Positions 53,696 to 63,077 of a DNA stretch of 64,000 nt are shown in pieces. Each line of letters opens with the position of its first letter. Position 1 is the stretch's first letter. A program made the position numbers and the translations under genes. The DNA is from Arenibacter algicola (GTDB taxonomy: Bacteria; Bacteroidota; Bacteroidia; Flavobacteriales; Flavobacteriaceae). The stretch covers positions 248,001-312,000 of the forward strand of contig NZ_JPOO01000003.1 of NCBI RefSeq assembly GCF_000733925.1. Reading direction: 5' to 3'. Under the pieces are notes generated by a model. That model was not told the DNA's origin. It saw nothing but the letters and a program-made list of their open reading frames with translations, and searched no databases.

Positions 53696-56125
53696 CTAGT
53701 TTTCTATTTCTTGTACTACTTTTAATGTTTTTAACATGGAATCGGGGGTTACAGAGATTGTATCTATCCCTTCCTCTATCAGGAACTTGGAGAAATCCGG
53801 AAAATCCGAAGGCCCCTGACCACAAATCCCCACTTTGGTCTTATGTTTCTTGGCCGACGATATTAAGGTTTTGATCATTCCTTTTACAGCACAATTACGC
53901 TCGTCGTACAAATGGGCCACCAAGCTGGAATCCCTATCCAAACCTAGGACCAATTGGGTAAGGTCATTGGACCCAATGGAAAAACCATCTATCATCGGGG
54001 CAAACTCATCGGCCAAAATTACATTGGAAGGCAGTTCTGCCATCAAATAGATTTCCAGCCCCCTTTCACCTCTCTTAAGTCCGTTTTCCTCCATAATCTT
54101 TAACACCTTGGTAAGTTCTTGGGGAGTCCTACAGAATGGGATCATGATGGTAATGTTCTCCAGTCCAAATTCGTCCCTAACTTTTTTAAGGGCCTTGCAT
54201 TCCAAAACAAAAGCCTCCTTAAAAGATTCCGAATAATAGCGTGAGGCGCCTCTCCAACCTATCATTGGATTTTCTTCCCGGGGTTCAAAATGATTCCCTC
54301 CCAACAGATTGAAATACTCATTGGTCTTGAAATCGGATAACCTGGTAATCACCCGATTGGGGTAAAAAGCGGCCCCGATCTTACCGATCCCCTGTGCCAG
54401 TTTATTGATGAAAAAGGCTTCCTCGGATTCATATCCCTTGATCAATTCGGCAATGGATACGGAAAGCGCCGGATCGTTCAAGGTCTTGTGCTTCAATAAG
54501 GCCAAGGGGTGTACTTTTATATAATTGTTGATTATAAATTCTTCCCTGGCCAGACCAACTCCGGCATTTGGAATTTTCCTGTATTGAAAGGCCAGTTCCG
54601 GAGAACCGATATTCATCAGGACCGGGGTTCTGGTCTTGGGAAATTCCGTGTATGCGGTTTCGTGGAGCTTGTATTTTATTTTTCCCTGGTATACCTTTCC
54701 AACATTGCCCTCGGCACAGGAAACGGTAATGTCCTGTCCATTTTCGAGTAGGGTAGTGGCATGGGCAGCACCCACTATGGCAGGGACACCTATTTCACGA
54801 GCCACAATGGCGGCATGGCAGGTTCTTCCCCCTTTTTCGGTAATAATGGCCGAGGCCTTCTTCATTAAGGGTTCCCAATCCGGATCGGTCATTTCGGTCA
54901 CCAGAACATCTCCCTCCTTGAAATCTATTTCATCGGCACTACCATCTCTTCCATCCAAGGTGAATATCCGATATACCTTGCCGTTTCCTATCTTGTCCCC
55001 TACGGCAACCCCTTCTAGAAGAAGTTTGTCCGACAAGTGCTCCTCGTCCTCAATTTCATATTCCTTTATACTCTCTGTCTGTTCCTGGGAATGGATCGTC
55101 TCCGGACGTGCCTGAACAATATACAATTCATTGGAAAGTCCGTCTATGGCCCATTCTATATCCATAGGGCACCAGGACCCCCGAACAGAACTATAATAGT
55201 TTTCAATTTTTTGTACCCACTGCGCCAGTTGTATAATCTGTGGATCCTTTAAACAAAAAGTGTCTTGGATCTTTTGATCTACAGGTACCTGTTTCACCGT
55301 TTCAAAGGGTTTATTGCCATACACCATTTTATGGGTCTTCTTGCCAAGCTTCTTATCTATAATGGCATTAAAGCCCTTTTCCAAGGTGGGTTTGAACACT
55401 ATGAACTCATCCGGGGAAATTTCCCCTCCCACAACTAGTTCTCCCAACCCATAGGCGCCATTGATCAGCACCACATCCTTAAAACCGCTTTCTGTATCCA
55501 ATGAAAAGGCAACTCCGGAAGAACCCAGATCCGAGCGTACCATTTTTTGTACACAGACCGATAGTTTAATAGTAAAATGGTCAAAATTCCTGGAGGAACG
55601 ATAAGAAATGGCTCTGTCCGTATATAAGGAAGCAAAACAACTCCTAATGGCCGTTAACAACATTTCCCCTCCGCGGATATTCAAATAAGTGGACTGCTGT
55701 CCTGCAAAGGAAGCGTCCGGCAGATCCTCGGCCGTTGCCGAAGAACGTACAGCAACATCGGTGGCGTCCTGACCATATTCTTCGGATAGGACATAATAGT
55801 ATTCCAGTATCGCCTTTTCAACGGATACGGGAAATTTTCCGTTGGAAATAAGTTTCCGGATATTGGAACCCGTTTTGCGCAGTTGGATAATGTCTGTCGT
55901 GTCCAATCCCTCCAAAGCCGCACTAATCTTTTCCTTTAAATGGTTTTCCTCGATAAATGCATCATAGGCGTCCACGGTAACGGCAAAACCATTGGGCACT
56001 TTGATGTTCTGGGACGTTAAATTTTGGATCATTTCCCCGAGTGAGGCATTCTTGCCACCAACCCTAGATAGATCATCCATTCCAACTTCACTTAGTTTTT
56101 GGATGTACTCTTTTTTGTTTTTCAT
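53696..56125 (-). CDS. ppsA: Phosphoenolpyruvate synthase
   Basis: An 809-residue enzyme when started at the ATG at 56125 (MKNKKEYIQKLSEVG); an upstream ATG at 56206 adds 27 residues of no PpsA character. Domains in order are the ATP-grasp-like nucleotide-binding domain (VGGKNASLGEM, DVAVRSSATAEDLPDASFAGQ), the phospho-His swivel domain (GGRTCHAAIVAREIGVPA) and the PEP/pyruvate barrel (MAELPSNV, FSIGSNDLTQLVLGLDRD, GICGQGPSDFPDF). It converts pyruvate and ATP to PEP, AMP and phosphate for gluconeogenesis. A 51-residue gene follows 3 nt later. Confidence 0.95.
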   Translation of the reverse strand: MKNKKEYIQKLSEVGMDDLSRVGGKNASLGEMIQNLTSQNIKVPNGFAVTVDAYDAFIEENHLKEKISAALEGLDTTDIIQLRKTGSNIRKLISNGKFPVSVEKAILEYYYVLSEEYGQDATDVAVRSSATAEDLPDASFAGQQSTYLNIRGGEMLLTAIRSCFASLYTDRAISYRSSRNFDHFTIKLSVCVQKMVRSDLGSSGVAFSLDTESGFKDVVLINGAYGLGELVVGGEISPDEFIVFKPTLEKGFNAIIDKKLGKKTHKMVYGNKPFETVKQVPVDQKIQDTFCLKDPQIIQLAQWVQKIENYYSSVRGSWCPMDIEWAIDGLSNELYIVQARPETIHSQEQTESIKEYEIEDEEHLSDKLLLEGVAVGDKIGNGKVYRIFTLDGRDGSADEIDFKEGDVLVTEMTDPDWEPLMKKASAIITEKGGRTCHAAIVAREIGVPAIVGAAHATTLLENGQDITVSCAEGNVGKVYQGKIKYKLHETAYTEFPKTRTPVLMNIGSPELAFQYRKIPNAGVGLAREEFIINNYIKVHPLALLKHKTLNDPALSVSIAELIKGYESEEAFFINKLAQGIGKIGAAFYPNRVITRLSDFKTNEYFNLLGGNHFEPREENPMIGWRGASRYYSESFKEAFVLECKALKKVRDEFGLENITIMIPFCRTPQELTKVLKIMEENGLKRGERGLEIYLMAELPSNVILADEFAPMIDGFSIGSNDLTQLVLGLDRDSSLVAHLYDERNCAVKGMIKTLISSAKKHKTKVGICGQGPSDFPDFSKFLIEEGIDTISVTPDSMLKTLKVVQEIEN

Positions 56126-56972
56126 GACACTTTGCTGGTTAGTGATTTTTACGCAATCGTTTTCGTAGATTGGAAAAAAAATTATTACACTACAAAATTT
56201 CATCAATTATCGCATGTGTACAACCAATATTAATTCAAATTACAATACTTTTTGTGCCTAAATAAAATATTATTGTCAAATCTTGAAATTTTAGTACTAA
56301 TTAATGATGTTTATGTAGGCGTTTTTTGACCCTAGCACAAATCTACAAGCTCTAGATTAATTAGGTTTTAAAGTTTTTTAAATTATCAGGGATTAAACAG
56401 CCTTGCAATAATATTTACAAATCAAAAGTTTTTTAAAAATTGTTAATCCCGAGACCGTGCATTTAGATTTGCAAAAAATAATATTAATGAATTCTGATGT
56501 TGCCAAAGGGCGTAAATTAAATTTTAATCATTGCACCCAATAGTATTGATCCGTGTAAAAGCACAGATCCAGAAACGGCTAGTTTTATAGATAAGTTGAA
56601 ACAATAATGGGAATACCTCCTTTAAGCAATACGGATCGCATAACCCTATTTTAATTCAAAATAAATAACACGGAAAGAATTCCTAAGGATTGCACTGGAA
56701 CGAAGTAATTAGGTTTACTACAGCATGAACTGGTTATTATGACATCTTTATTGGAAACTAAAATTTATTGATAGTAAACTACCTAGGGGTAAGCCTCGGA
56801 GCGTTTTAATCTCGATTATCGGGTAAGGACTATTCAAATTACACATAGACCAAAAGAAGATTTTAAACTTGGACAGGACTAGAAAAGGGTATCCAAACCA
56901 CATTTAAAGGCAAAAACCGATAACCAGAAAAATCCAAAACTGATGGAAGGGAATAAACGTTATGTGCAATCC
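56126..56972. other. Long intergenic region between the LytTR regulator and ppsA
   Basis: This 847 bp AT-rich stretch lies between two minus-strand genes, so it should hold the ppsA promoter. No open frame with protein-like composition, RNA gene, clear terminator or exact TAnnTTTG element is visible. The length alone is unusual here and could hide a long leader, a small RNA or decayed genes. Confidence 0.5.
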
Positions 56973-57665
56973 TTAAAAGTTGGAAAGAGCCTCCATCAAT
57001 TCGTTTTTCTTATTTCTGCTCAAGGGTACCTGTCTTCCTTCCACTTCAATATTTTTACTGTTGAACTTTTCAACTTTTTCCAGATTCACGATATAGGATT
57101 TGTGTATCCTTAAGAATTTATCCTCTGGCAATTGCTTTTCAAAAGACTTCATGGTAGAAAGAATAATGATATTGCCTTCATTGGTTACCACTTTAATGTA
57201 ATCGCCAAGAGCTTCTACCCATTTTATGTCATTTAAAACAACTTTACGCTTTTTCAGGTTGCTTTTTACGAAGATATACTCTTCTTCCACGTTCACGTTC
57301 TGGGATTGCTCATGTCTCACCACGGCTCTTTTTATGGAAGCCTCAAAACGGGCCGAGGAGATGGGCTTGTATAAGTAATCGGTTACATCATAATCAAACG
57401 CCTTTAGGGCATAATCGGGTTTACCGGTAATCAAAATTACTTGTGGTGGATTTTCCAAGGATTCCAAGAGGTCAAAGCCGTTGATGATGGGCATTTCCAC
57501 ATCTAGAAAAATAAGGTCAATGTCATTGTTTTTAATCCCGTTGTTGGCTTCAATGGCATTGCTGTACTGTGCTACCAATGCCAGGTTTGGATGTTTGTTC
57601 ACTAATTGGGCTACGGCCATGCGCTGCATAGACGAATCGTCTACGATTATACTTTTTAATTTCAT
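56973..57665 (-). CDS. LytTR-family response regulator
   Basis: A 230-residue regulator from the ATG at 57665; an upstream in-frame start at 57719 is unnecessary. The receiver domain has the acidic pair in IIVDDSS, phospho-acceptor Asp55 in LIFLDVEMPI and the Lys in DYLYKPIS. The C-terminal LytTR DNA-binding domain spans about 130-230 (WVEALGDYIKVVT, FLRIHKSYIVNLEKV). No LytS-type kinase is nearby, so it is an orphan in this window. Targets are unknown; the divergent YceI gene is a candidate. Confidence 0.93.
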   Translation of the reverse strand: MKLKSIIVDDSSMQRMAVAQLVNKHPNLALVAQYSNAIEANNGIKNNDIDLIFLDVEMPIINGFDLLESLENPPQVILITGKPDYALKAFDYDVTDYLYKPISSARFEASIKRAVVRHEQSQNVNVEEEYIFVKSNLKKRKVVLNDIKWVEALGDYIKVVTNEGNIIILSTMKSFEKQLPEDKFLRIHKSYIVNLEKVEKFNSKNIEVEGRQVPLSRNKKNELMEALSNF

Positions 57666-58037
57666 AATGTGTCTCTCGTGGGTTAAAACCGTGTTGAAAA
57701 TACCTAAATAGCCTTCCAAACCCTCAAAAATGATGTGAACACCGTTTTAGATGTTGTGTAAATGGTGATATTTGTGGTCTAGGCATTTGGTTCTATATTC
57801 TACATATAAACCGGCCAATTCAGATTCAGGTGAATATTGTCTAAAAATTTTTGGGTTCTTATACTATATTGTTTAATACAATCTATTTACTCTAGAACAC
57901 AGGCTAAAGTCGCCCTTAAACAGTCACAGAAGGGTAGAAGGGGATCATAATATCAATAAAGAGGTACAACTAATCCAATTAATAGGTATTGGTCATAGAT
58001 TAGAATTAATAAACAATTGAGGGTAAAACTAAATCTT
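57666..58037. other. Divergent intergenic region between LytTR regulator and YceI gene
   Basis: A 372 bp AT-rich interval that must hold promoters for both genes. I see no gene, exact -7 element or clear LytTR direct repeat. Confidence 0.45.
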
Positions 58038-58631
58038 ATGAAGAAATTTATAAAAGTTGAAAGTATAGGGATTTTATGTCTATCTAAAAACCTAATCTTC
58101 CAACTATCTACTTTGTTATTGTTCCTGTATGGCAATACCTCCAATGCACAGATATACTCCACCACAGATGGTCACGCCAATTTCGAGGCAAAAATGCCAC
58201 TTAACACCTATATGGGCAAGTCGGACAAATTACAGGGGAGCATCAATTTTAAAACGGGAAAAGTAGCATTTCAGCTGCCTGTAAAATCCATTAAGACAGA
58301 TAAGGATAAACGGGATGAACACATGTACGAGTTGCTAGAAGCGGAAAAAAAACCAGATGTTGTTTTTGTTGGGACACTTATCGATGATTTAAACTTTGAT
58401 CAAAAGGGTAAACAAACGGTCAGGGTTAAGGGCGATTTTACTTTAGCCGGGACTACTAGGCAAATAACCATTCCCATAGATTTGGAGCTTATTTCTGAAG
58501 GCACAATTCAATTAAAAGCCTCCTGGTCTCTCTTAATTACCGACTATGGTATAGAGCGCCCAAGTATAGTATTTATACAAGTTAATGACAAGCATGACCT
58601 GAGTGTGGATGCTACGTTAAAGGAAAAGTAA
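58038..58631 (+). CDS. YceI-family periplasmic protein
   Basis: A 197-residue secreted lipocalin-like protein started at the ATG at 58038; an upstream TTG at 58017 is rejected. A hydrophobic N terminus ends in SNAQ. The YceI fold is recognisable from ANFEAKMPLNTYMGKSDKLQGSINF, KDKRDEHMYELLEAEKKPDVVF and VKGDFTLAGTTRQITIPIDLEL. YceI proteins bind isoprenoid-like lipids in the periplasm. It is divergent from the LytTR regulator. Confidence 0.88.
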   Translation: MKKFIKVESIGILCLSKNLIFQLSTLLLFLYGNTSNAQIYSTTDGHANFEAKMPLNTYMGKSDKLQGSINFKTGKVAFQLPVKSIKTDKDKRDEHMYELLEAEKKPDVVFVGTLIDDLNFDQKGKQTVRVKGDFTLAGTTRQITIPIDLELISEGTIQLKASWSLLITDYGIERPSIVFIQVNDKHDLSVDATLKEK

Positions 58632-58728
58632 AATTCATTTTAATATTAACCAAACAATAGCCTAAAATGGCAGGGGTAATTTCAATGCACTTGCTTTGAT
58701 GGACTTTTCAATTATGGGATTTCGCCCC

Positions 58729-58763
58729 CCGTTGGCGTGAGCGTCACGCTCATGCCATAACGG
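58729..58763. repeat. REP-like imperfect hairpin
   Basis: CCGTT, GGCGTGAGCG, a TCA loop, CGCTCATGCC, two unpaired bases, then AACGG form a GC-rich stem-loop in an otherwise AT-rich gap. There is no T-run, so it is not a classical terminator. The shape fits a short dispersed palindromic element of REP type, but I see only one copy in the window. Confidence 0.5.
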
Positions 58764-58903
58764 CTAATCCTATAAAATGAAGATCTTCCTGCCATATTAA
58801 AATGCTATGCTTATTCTTAGATTTTAATTTTCTAAATTAGTTGCCGGTCACATACAAACACTTTAGTCGGTATTATAACGAACGTTACAGCCTAAGCTAG
58901 GAA

Positions 58904-59467
58904 ATGAAAATAATCAAAACCACCCTTCCGTATCAGTCATTGCTTAATAATTCTGAAAAAAAGTACGATTACATTGACTCTTTTCAAGGCGCTATCAATG
59001 TCATTGATAATAAATTTACCTCGACCGACATCGGAAAGGCTTTTTTTTCAAGTGGACCGCAATGGGTATCCAAACTATTTTCTCTACGAAATAAAATTGT
59101 GTCCGTTTTCGGCCTAAAAACCTCTGGTGAAAATACGAATAGAGAAAAGCAGCTTCAAAATTTTAAATGCGAGCCGGGAGAACAAATGGGACTTTTCAAA
59201 GTATTCGCCAAAAACGAAAACGAAGTCATTTTAGGAGAAGATGATAAACATCTGAATTTTAGAGTCTCATTATTTTTAGGACCACAAATAAGTGGAACAA
59301 CAATTAAACACACAACAGTTTCAACAACGGTAGAGTTCAATAATTGGTTTGGACGACTGTATTTTTTACCAGTTCGACCTTTTCACAAGTTAATTGTTCC
59401 CACAATGTTGAAAGGAATAATTAAAGAATTGGAAAAAAAGAATGGGCAACACAATGTTGAAAAATAA
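58904..59467 (+). CDS. DUF2867 family protein
   Basis: A 187-residue protein. KYDYIDSFQGAI near the N terminus and PGEQMGLFKVFAKNENEVILGEDDKHLNFRVSLFL in the middle are DUF2867 blocks; the family has a START/SRPBCC-like fold and no established reaction. A C-terminal segment, FLPVRPFHKLIVPTMLKGI, is moderately hydrophobic. It stands alone between AT-rich gaps of 272 and 232 bp. Confidence 0.8.
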   Translation: MKIIKTTLPYQSLLNNSEKKYDYIDSFQGAINVIDNKFTSTDIGKAFFSSGPQWVSKLFSLRNKIVSVFGLKTSGENTNREKQLQNFKCEPGEQMGLFKVFAKNENEVILGEDDKHLNFRVSLFLGPQISGTTIKHTTVSTTVEFNNWFGRLYFLPVRPFHKLIVPTMLKGIIKELEKKNGQHNVEK

Positions 59468-59699
59468 CGAACTGCTTACACCCTGTACTGAACATATATT
59501 ATATGAGCTTACATTGAAATAACTTCGGGCAGAGGGAACCTATCCTGTTTAAATTTTCCATTGCTTTATGACGCTTTCCCAACCCATAAGGACCTTAGCT
59601 ATTTAGGGTAATCCAATTTTATTAGTAGAATTAATATCAGAATGATGTAGATCATTTCTTGACAAGTAAATATGACTTTATTTTGTTTTCAAAGTTCTT

Positions 59700-60086
59700 A
59701 TGGACATGAAAACAAGAATACTGTTTAGAGCAAGGATATTAATACCCATATTATCAATATTCATGGCCGTCACCAGTTGTGGCCCAATGGTCTTCACCGC
59801 GGGGACAAACCCACCGCCCCCGCCTTGGTTCTATCCAAACCGGTTGGAGGTAGTTCGATACGTATATTTTCCAAACTATAGTTTTTACTATGACTTATCG
59901 GCCCGCACTTATATCTATTTGGAAGGGAATGTTTGGGTACGGCTCAGGGTATTACCACCTAGATATAGCCATTTGGACCTAAGACGTACGAAGTACGAGA
60001 GGATCAAGGGGTATCAAAAAGAAGATATCCGTAGTTACCATGAGGAACATAATGCCAATAGAGGCAGGAGCAATCGAAGCGGTTAA
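59700..60086 (+). CDS. Small hypothetical lipoprotein
   Basis: A 128-residue protein with a lipoprotein signal (ILSIFMAVTSCG, Cys27), a Pro-rich linker and a short Tyr-rich beta segment (VRYVYFPNYSFYYDLSARTYIYLEGNVWVRL), then a charged C-terminal tail rich in Arg, Lys, Glu and His. The Tyr/Trp segment resembles small periplasmic domains that recur in Bacteroidota lipoproteins. No function can be given. Confidence 0.75.
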   Translation: MDMKTRILFRARILIPILSIFMAVTSCGPMVFTAGTNPPPPPWFYPNRLEVVRYVYFPNYSFYYDLSARTYIYLEGNVWVRLRVLPPRYSHLDLRRTKYERIKGYQKEDIRSYHEEHNANRGRSNRSG

Positions 60087-60284
60087 GGAATCAACAGGGG
60101 AATCCAAATAAAAATTAAAAATTTGGGGAAGCAAACTAGCCTCCAATAATTGAATTTGGAAATACAGGATCTATTTGCCCGTTCCAGATAATTCCTGCAT
60201 AAAAATAGTACAATCAATGGCTAAAATCAACAAGCAGTTCTTCCGCCTCTTTGAGCTAAGCCAATAAGATTATAAGAAACAAAA

Positions 60285-60315
60285 AGAAGCCGCCTCAGGT
60301 TTTGAGACGGCTTCT
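60285..60315 (-). terminator. Rho-independent terminator of the FN3 lipoprotein gene
   Basis: GAAGCCGCCTC and GAGACGGCTTC form an 11-bp stem with one G-T pair. On the minus strand it ends in TTTTTG, 25 nt after the lipoprotein stop codon. The plus-strand side lacks a clean T-run. Confidence 0.85.
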
Positions 60316-60338
60316 CTTAATCAAACAATTTAACACAA

Positions 60339-61010
60339 TCAACTAGTTGTGATTTCCTTAACCGCAGATGGTTTGGACACATCCGCACCTTTCTTGGTGT
60401 ATACCCTTACATAATACTTGGTTTTGGTGGTTAAACCGCTTACGGAAGCAGATATTTCACTAACTTCTTTCTTGTTGAAACCAGCAACTGTAGAACTAAA
60501 ATCCGATTTACTTGAAACCTCTACTAGATATTTATCGGCCCCGGTTATAGCAGTCCATTCAATTTTAAATGATGTGTTCTGGATATCAGTTGCATCTTTA
60601 AGCACAGGCCCAGCTATAAGCTTGGTTGTCGTGGCATCTTTGGCAGCAGATGCCTTTGATATGTCACTACCATCTTTGGCATAGACCCTAAAATAATATT
60701 TGGTCTCCCCTTCCAATCCGCTGATGACGGCACTGTTGGTGGTAACCGATTTTTTATTGTAGCCCGTAACGGTTGAACTAAAATCAGATTTTTTGGAAAC
60801 TTCAATTAGGTAACTATCCGCCAAATCCACTTTGGTCCAAGAAGCCTTAAAGGAAGTAGCCTGAAGTTCACTGGCATTACTAAGTGTAGGGGCTGCCACT
60901 TTTGAATCTGGATCATTGTCGTCATCTTTACTGCAGGACGTAGTTAAAACGGTGACCATGGTCATAAGAATTAAAAAATAATACGATTGGAATTTAATTT
61001 TGTTTTTCAT
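60339..61010 (-). CDS. Lipoprotein with two fibronectin type III domains
   Basis: A 223-residue exported lipoprotein (lipobox LTTSC, about Cys25) started at the ATG at 61010; an upstream in-frame start at 61052 is not needed. A short acidic linker precedes two FN3 domains of about 90 residues each, which are strikingly alike (SFKASWTKVDLADSYLIEVS and SFKIEWTAITGADKYLVEVS). The duplication suggests recent expansion. It probably binds carbohydrate or protein at the cell surface. A terminator follows. Confidence 0.85.
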   Translation of the reverse strand: MKNKIKFQSYYFLILMTMVTVLTTSCSKDDDNDPDSKVAAPTLSNASELQATSFKASWTKVDLADSYLIEVSKKSDFSSTVTGYNKKSVTTNSAVISGLEGETKYYFRVYAKDGSDISKASAAKDATTTKLIAGPVLKDATDIQNTSFKIEWTAITGADKYLVEVSSKSDFSSTVAGFNKKEVSEISASVSGLTTKTKYYVRVYTKKGADVSKPSAVKEITTS

Positions 61011-61797
61011 GTAAATTTTGTTTTTTATTGTTAATAACCCCATTACGGCCATGCTTTCAAAAACGCTACATATCCTAGACTATTTTTTTTGTTAAATCTC
61101 TAGACCATGGGAATCATTGAAAAAGTGAAAGGAAGTGGGGCATTTCTATAAAAGTATTTGTCCTGATCGAAGAATGGTAAAATGCATAACTTGTAATCGT
61201 AATTAAATTGATCATTTCCAATAACAGCAGGCGCTAAAAATTCTAAATCAGCAATAAACAGTAGTTCAGGTGCTGCTCTTGTACCTGAACAGTATTATAA
61301 TCGCCCTTTAATTAAATTGAGAAATTTCAATATTTAGAGTTTAGGTTGGTTAAAGATTTGAACGCATCCTATACATTTTGGGCTTCAATGGTATCACTTT
61401 CCAATTACCCATCAATCAAACTACAGAAGGAAATAGTGGATATCAACTCAATTCTAAAACGTCCTCAAAAGAAACCATTGGGATTAAGAGGGAATACAAA
61501 AAAAGCCCCTATCATAGGCAATAGGGACTTTTCCAAAAAATATAAACAACTAATACATTTTGATAAAATTCACTGTACTATTATTTGGTTAAAAGCCCAA
61601 TTCCAAATGGTCAATATAACTGATCAACTTTTTATAGCTCTATCCAATTCCTACACGTCAGTTCAATCCCTTAAATGGTTTTATATGGAGATACACTTTT
61701 TTATTAGTTATGAATCATCTATACGCATAAAATTGACGGAATGCTACATGTAAACTTAAAACATTTATATAGGAGGCATAGAGCTCCGAAAATGATA
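61011..61797. other. Intergenic region with a terminator, no supported gene
   Basis: A 787 bp AT-rich gap between two minus-strand genes. A 135-codon plus frame at 61346-61753 starts with TTG, has no family resemblance and contains the terminator hairpin at 61501-61532, so I reject it. Nothing else is recognisable. Confidence 0.55.
61501..61532 (-). terminator. Bidirectional Rho-independent terminator
   Basis: AAAAGCCCCTAT and ATAGGGACTTTT pair as a 12-bp stem with one mismatch around CATAGGCA, with A-rich DNA on the left and T/A on the right. It would end transcripts of the ECF/anti-sigma unit, whose last stop is about 265 nt upstream on the minus strand. Confidence 0.75.
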
Positions 61798-63075
61798 TTA
61801 AGGAGTTATAGAGACTTTTAAGGATATCCCACCCATGGGAACTTTAGTGTTATCAGTGGTTATGGGATTTAAAGGGAATTTATAAAAGGGCTGGATTTCA
61901 TACTTTATACGGTCTGTTAAAGGTGCCTTATACCCCAAGGATAAATTCAATGATCCCAAGGGGATCAACTTAGTACCATGGTAATCTGATTCTTCCTTTG
62001 ACGATATAGCTTCAGTAACCATATAACTATGCGTTGTCCCGTCGACATCTTGAAAAACCTCTACTTCACGAAAGGTAGTTTTGGTCGATGCCATATTTTC
62101 ATTAAAAGTTAAATAGGAAGACATACCGGCTTGAACATAAATATAGTTTCTTTTGCTAGGAATCTTATACATTAAATTTAAAGGAATATCCAAATTATAA
62201 AGTCTTGTTTCCTCCTTATAGTGTTTATCCTCTTCCATAGAAACCTCCGAAGATGCAAGCATGGATTCTTCGTTCGTTAAGCGCAGGTCATTAAAAATTA
62301 CTCCAGTGTTAATTGAAAATGCCGAGGATTTAATTGGCACGTTCAAAGTTACCCCGCCGCCAAAGTTTGTGGAAGTCAAGGCTTGGAAACTGGCATTATT
62401 TGAACCATAACTTGGTGAAATCTGGAGCCCAACTTCAATATTCTTCTTATCGGACTTGGGAACCTTGTAATTTTCCTCTGTACTGTAAGATGTCAATTGC
62501 TCAGAATTCAAATAAACGTTCTCTATTGGTAAAGCCAAAAAATTAATATCCCCGGCATCATTGGGCAAAGCATTCCCAAACAGCATTATAGATTGTGTTA
62601 CTGCCATAACAGATCTATCTTTTCCAACTTTTTTAAAAGTGTCTTTATGCCTACCATCCTTTTGGGTCAGTTTAATTCCAGTGGTACGATGCAAATTCAA
62701 GGTATCATCACTAGAGGAAACATAAGTGTTATTCTTTTTGGAAATGTCCTTAAGAAAATATTGGTTATAATCTTCGTTATCCCTGGCCGATGTAGAATCT
62801 ATTAAGCGGGGATGGGGTAGGGGCCTTTCCTTTATAGTTAAGGGATTTTGTATATCTATAGGTTGCTGAAAATTTTTGAGTAATATCCAGCCAATCGAAA
62901 CTACCAATAAAACAGACGAAGCAATTCCTGTAAAATACCAATAAGGAACCCGGTTTTTATTATTTTCCTTACGATTTAGAAAACGCTCCCATGCCCCTTC
63001 CTCATAGACCTCCACATGGTCAAGTATTGCGTCCCTAATTTTGTTTGCCAATTCTTCGTCAAAATGTTCTTTCAT
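61798..63075 (-). CDS. Anti-sigma-like membrane protein with outer-membrane beta-barrel-like C terminus
   Basis: A 425-residue protein. Residues 1-44 are cytosolic and resemble anti-sigma N termini, residues about 46-66 form one membrane helix, about 70-200 is a low-complexity polar linker, and about 210-425 has PorT/OmpA-type beta-barrel strands (IEVGLQISPSYGSN, GVTLNVPIKSSAFSINTGVIF, LNLSLGYKAPL). It starts 2 nt after the ECF sigma stop, so the two form an operon and probably a regulatory pair. A single chain would have to span the periplasm; the barrel-like part may alternatively be a periplasmic beta domain. Confidence 0.75.
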   Translation of the reverse strand: MKEHFDEELANKIRDAILDHVEVYEEGAWERFLNRKENNKNRVPYWYFTGIASSVLLVVSIGWILLKNFQQPIDIQNPLTIKERPLPHPRLIDSTSARDNEDYNQYFLKDISKKNNTYVSSSDDTLNLHRTTGIKLTQKDGRHKDTFKKVGKDRSVMAVTQSIMLFGNALPNDAGDINFLALPIENVYLNSEQLTSYSTEENYKVPKSDKKNIEVGLQISPSYGSNNASFQALTSTNFGGGVTLNVPIKSSAFSINTGVIFNDLRLTNEESMLASSEVSMEEDKHYKEETRLYNLDIPLNLMYKIPSKRNYIYVQAGMSSYLTFNENMASTKTTFREVEVFQDVDGTTHSYMVTEAISSKEESDYHGTKLIPLGSLNLSLGYKAPLTDRIKYEIQPFYKFPLNPITTDNTKVPMGGISLKVSITP

Positions 63076-63077
63076 CC

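Noticed and set aside
61346..61753. 135-codon plus-strand open frame
   Set aside because: It starts with TTG, has no recognisable motif and contains a strong terminator hairpin at 61501-61532.
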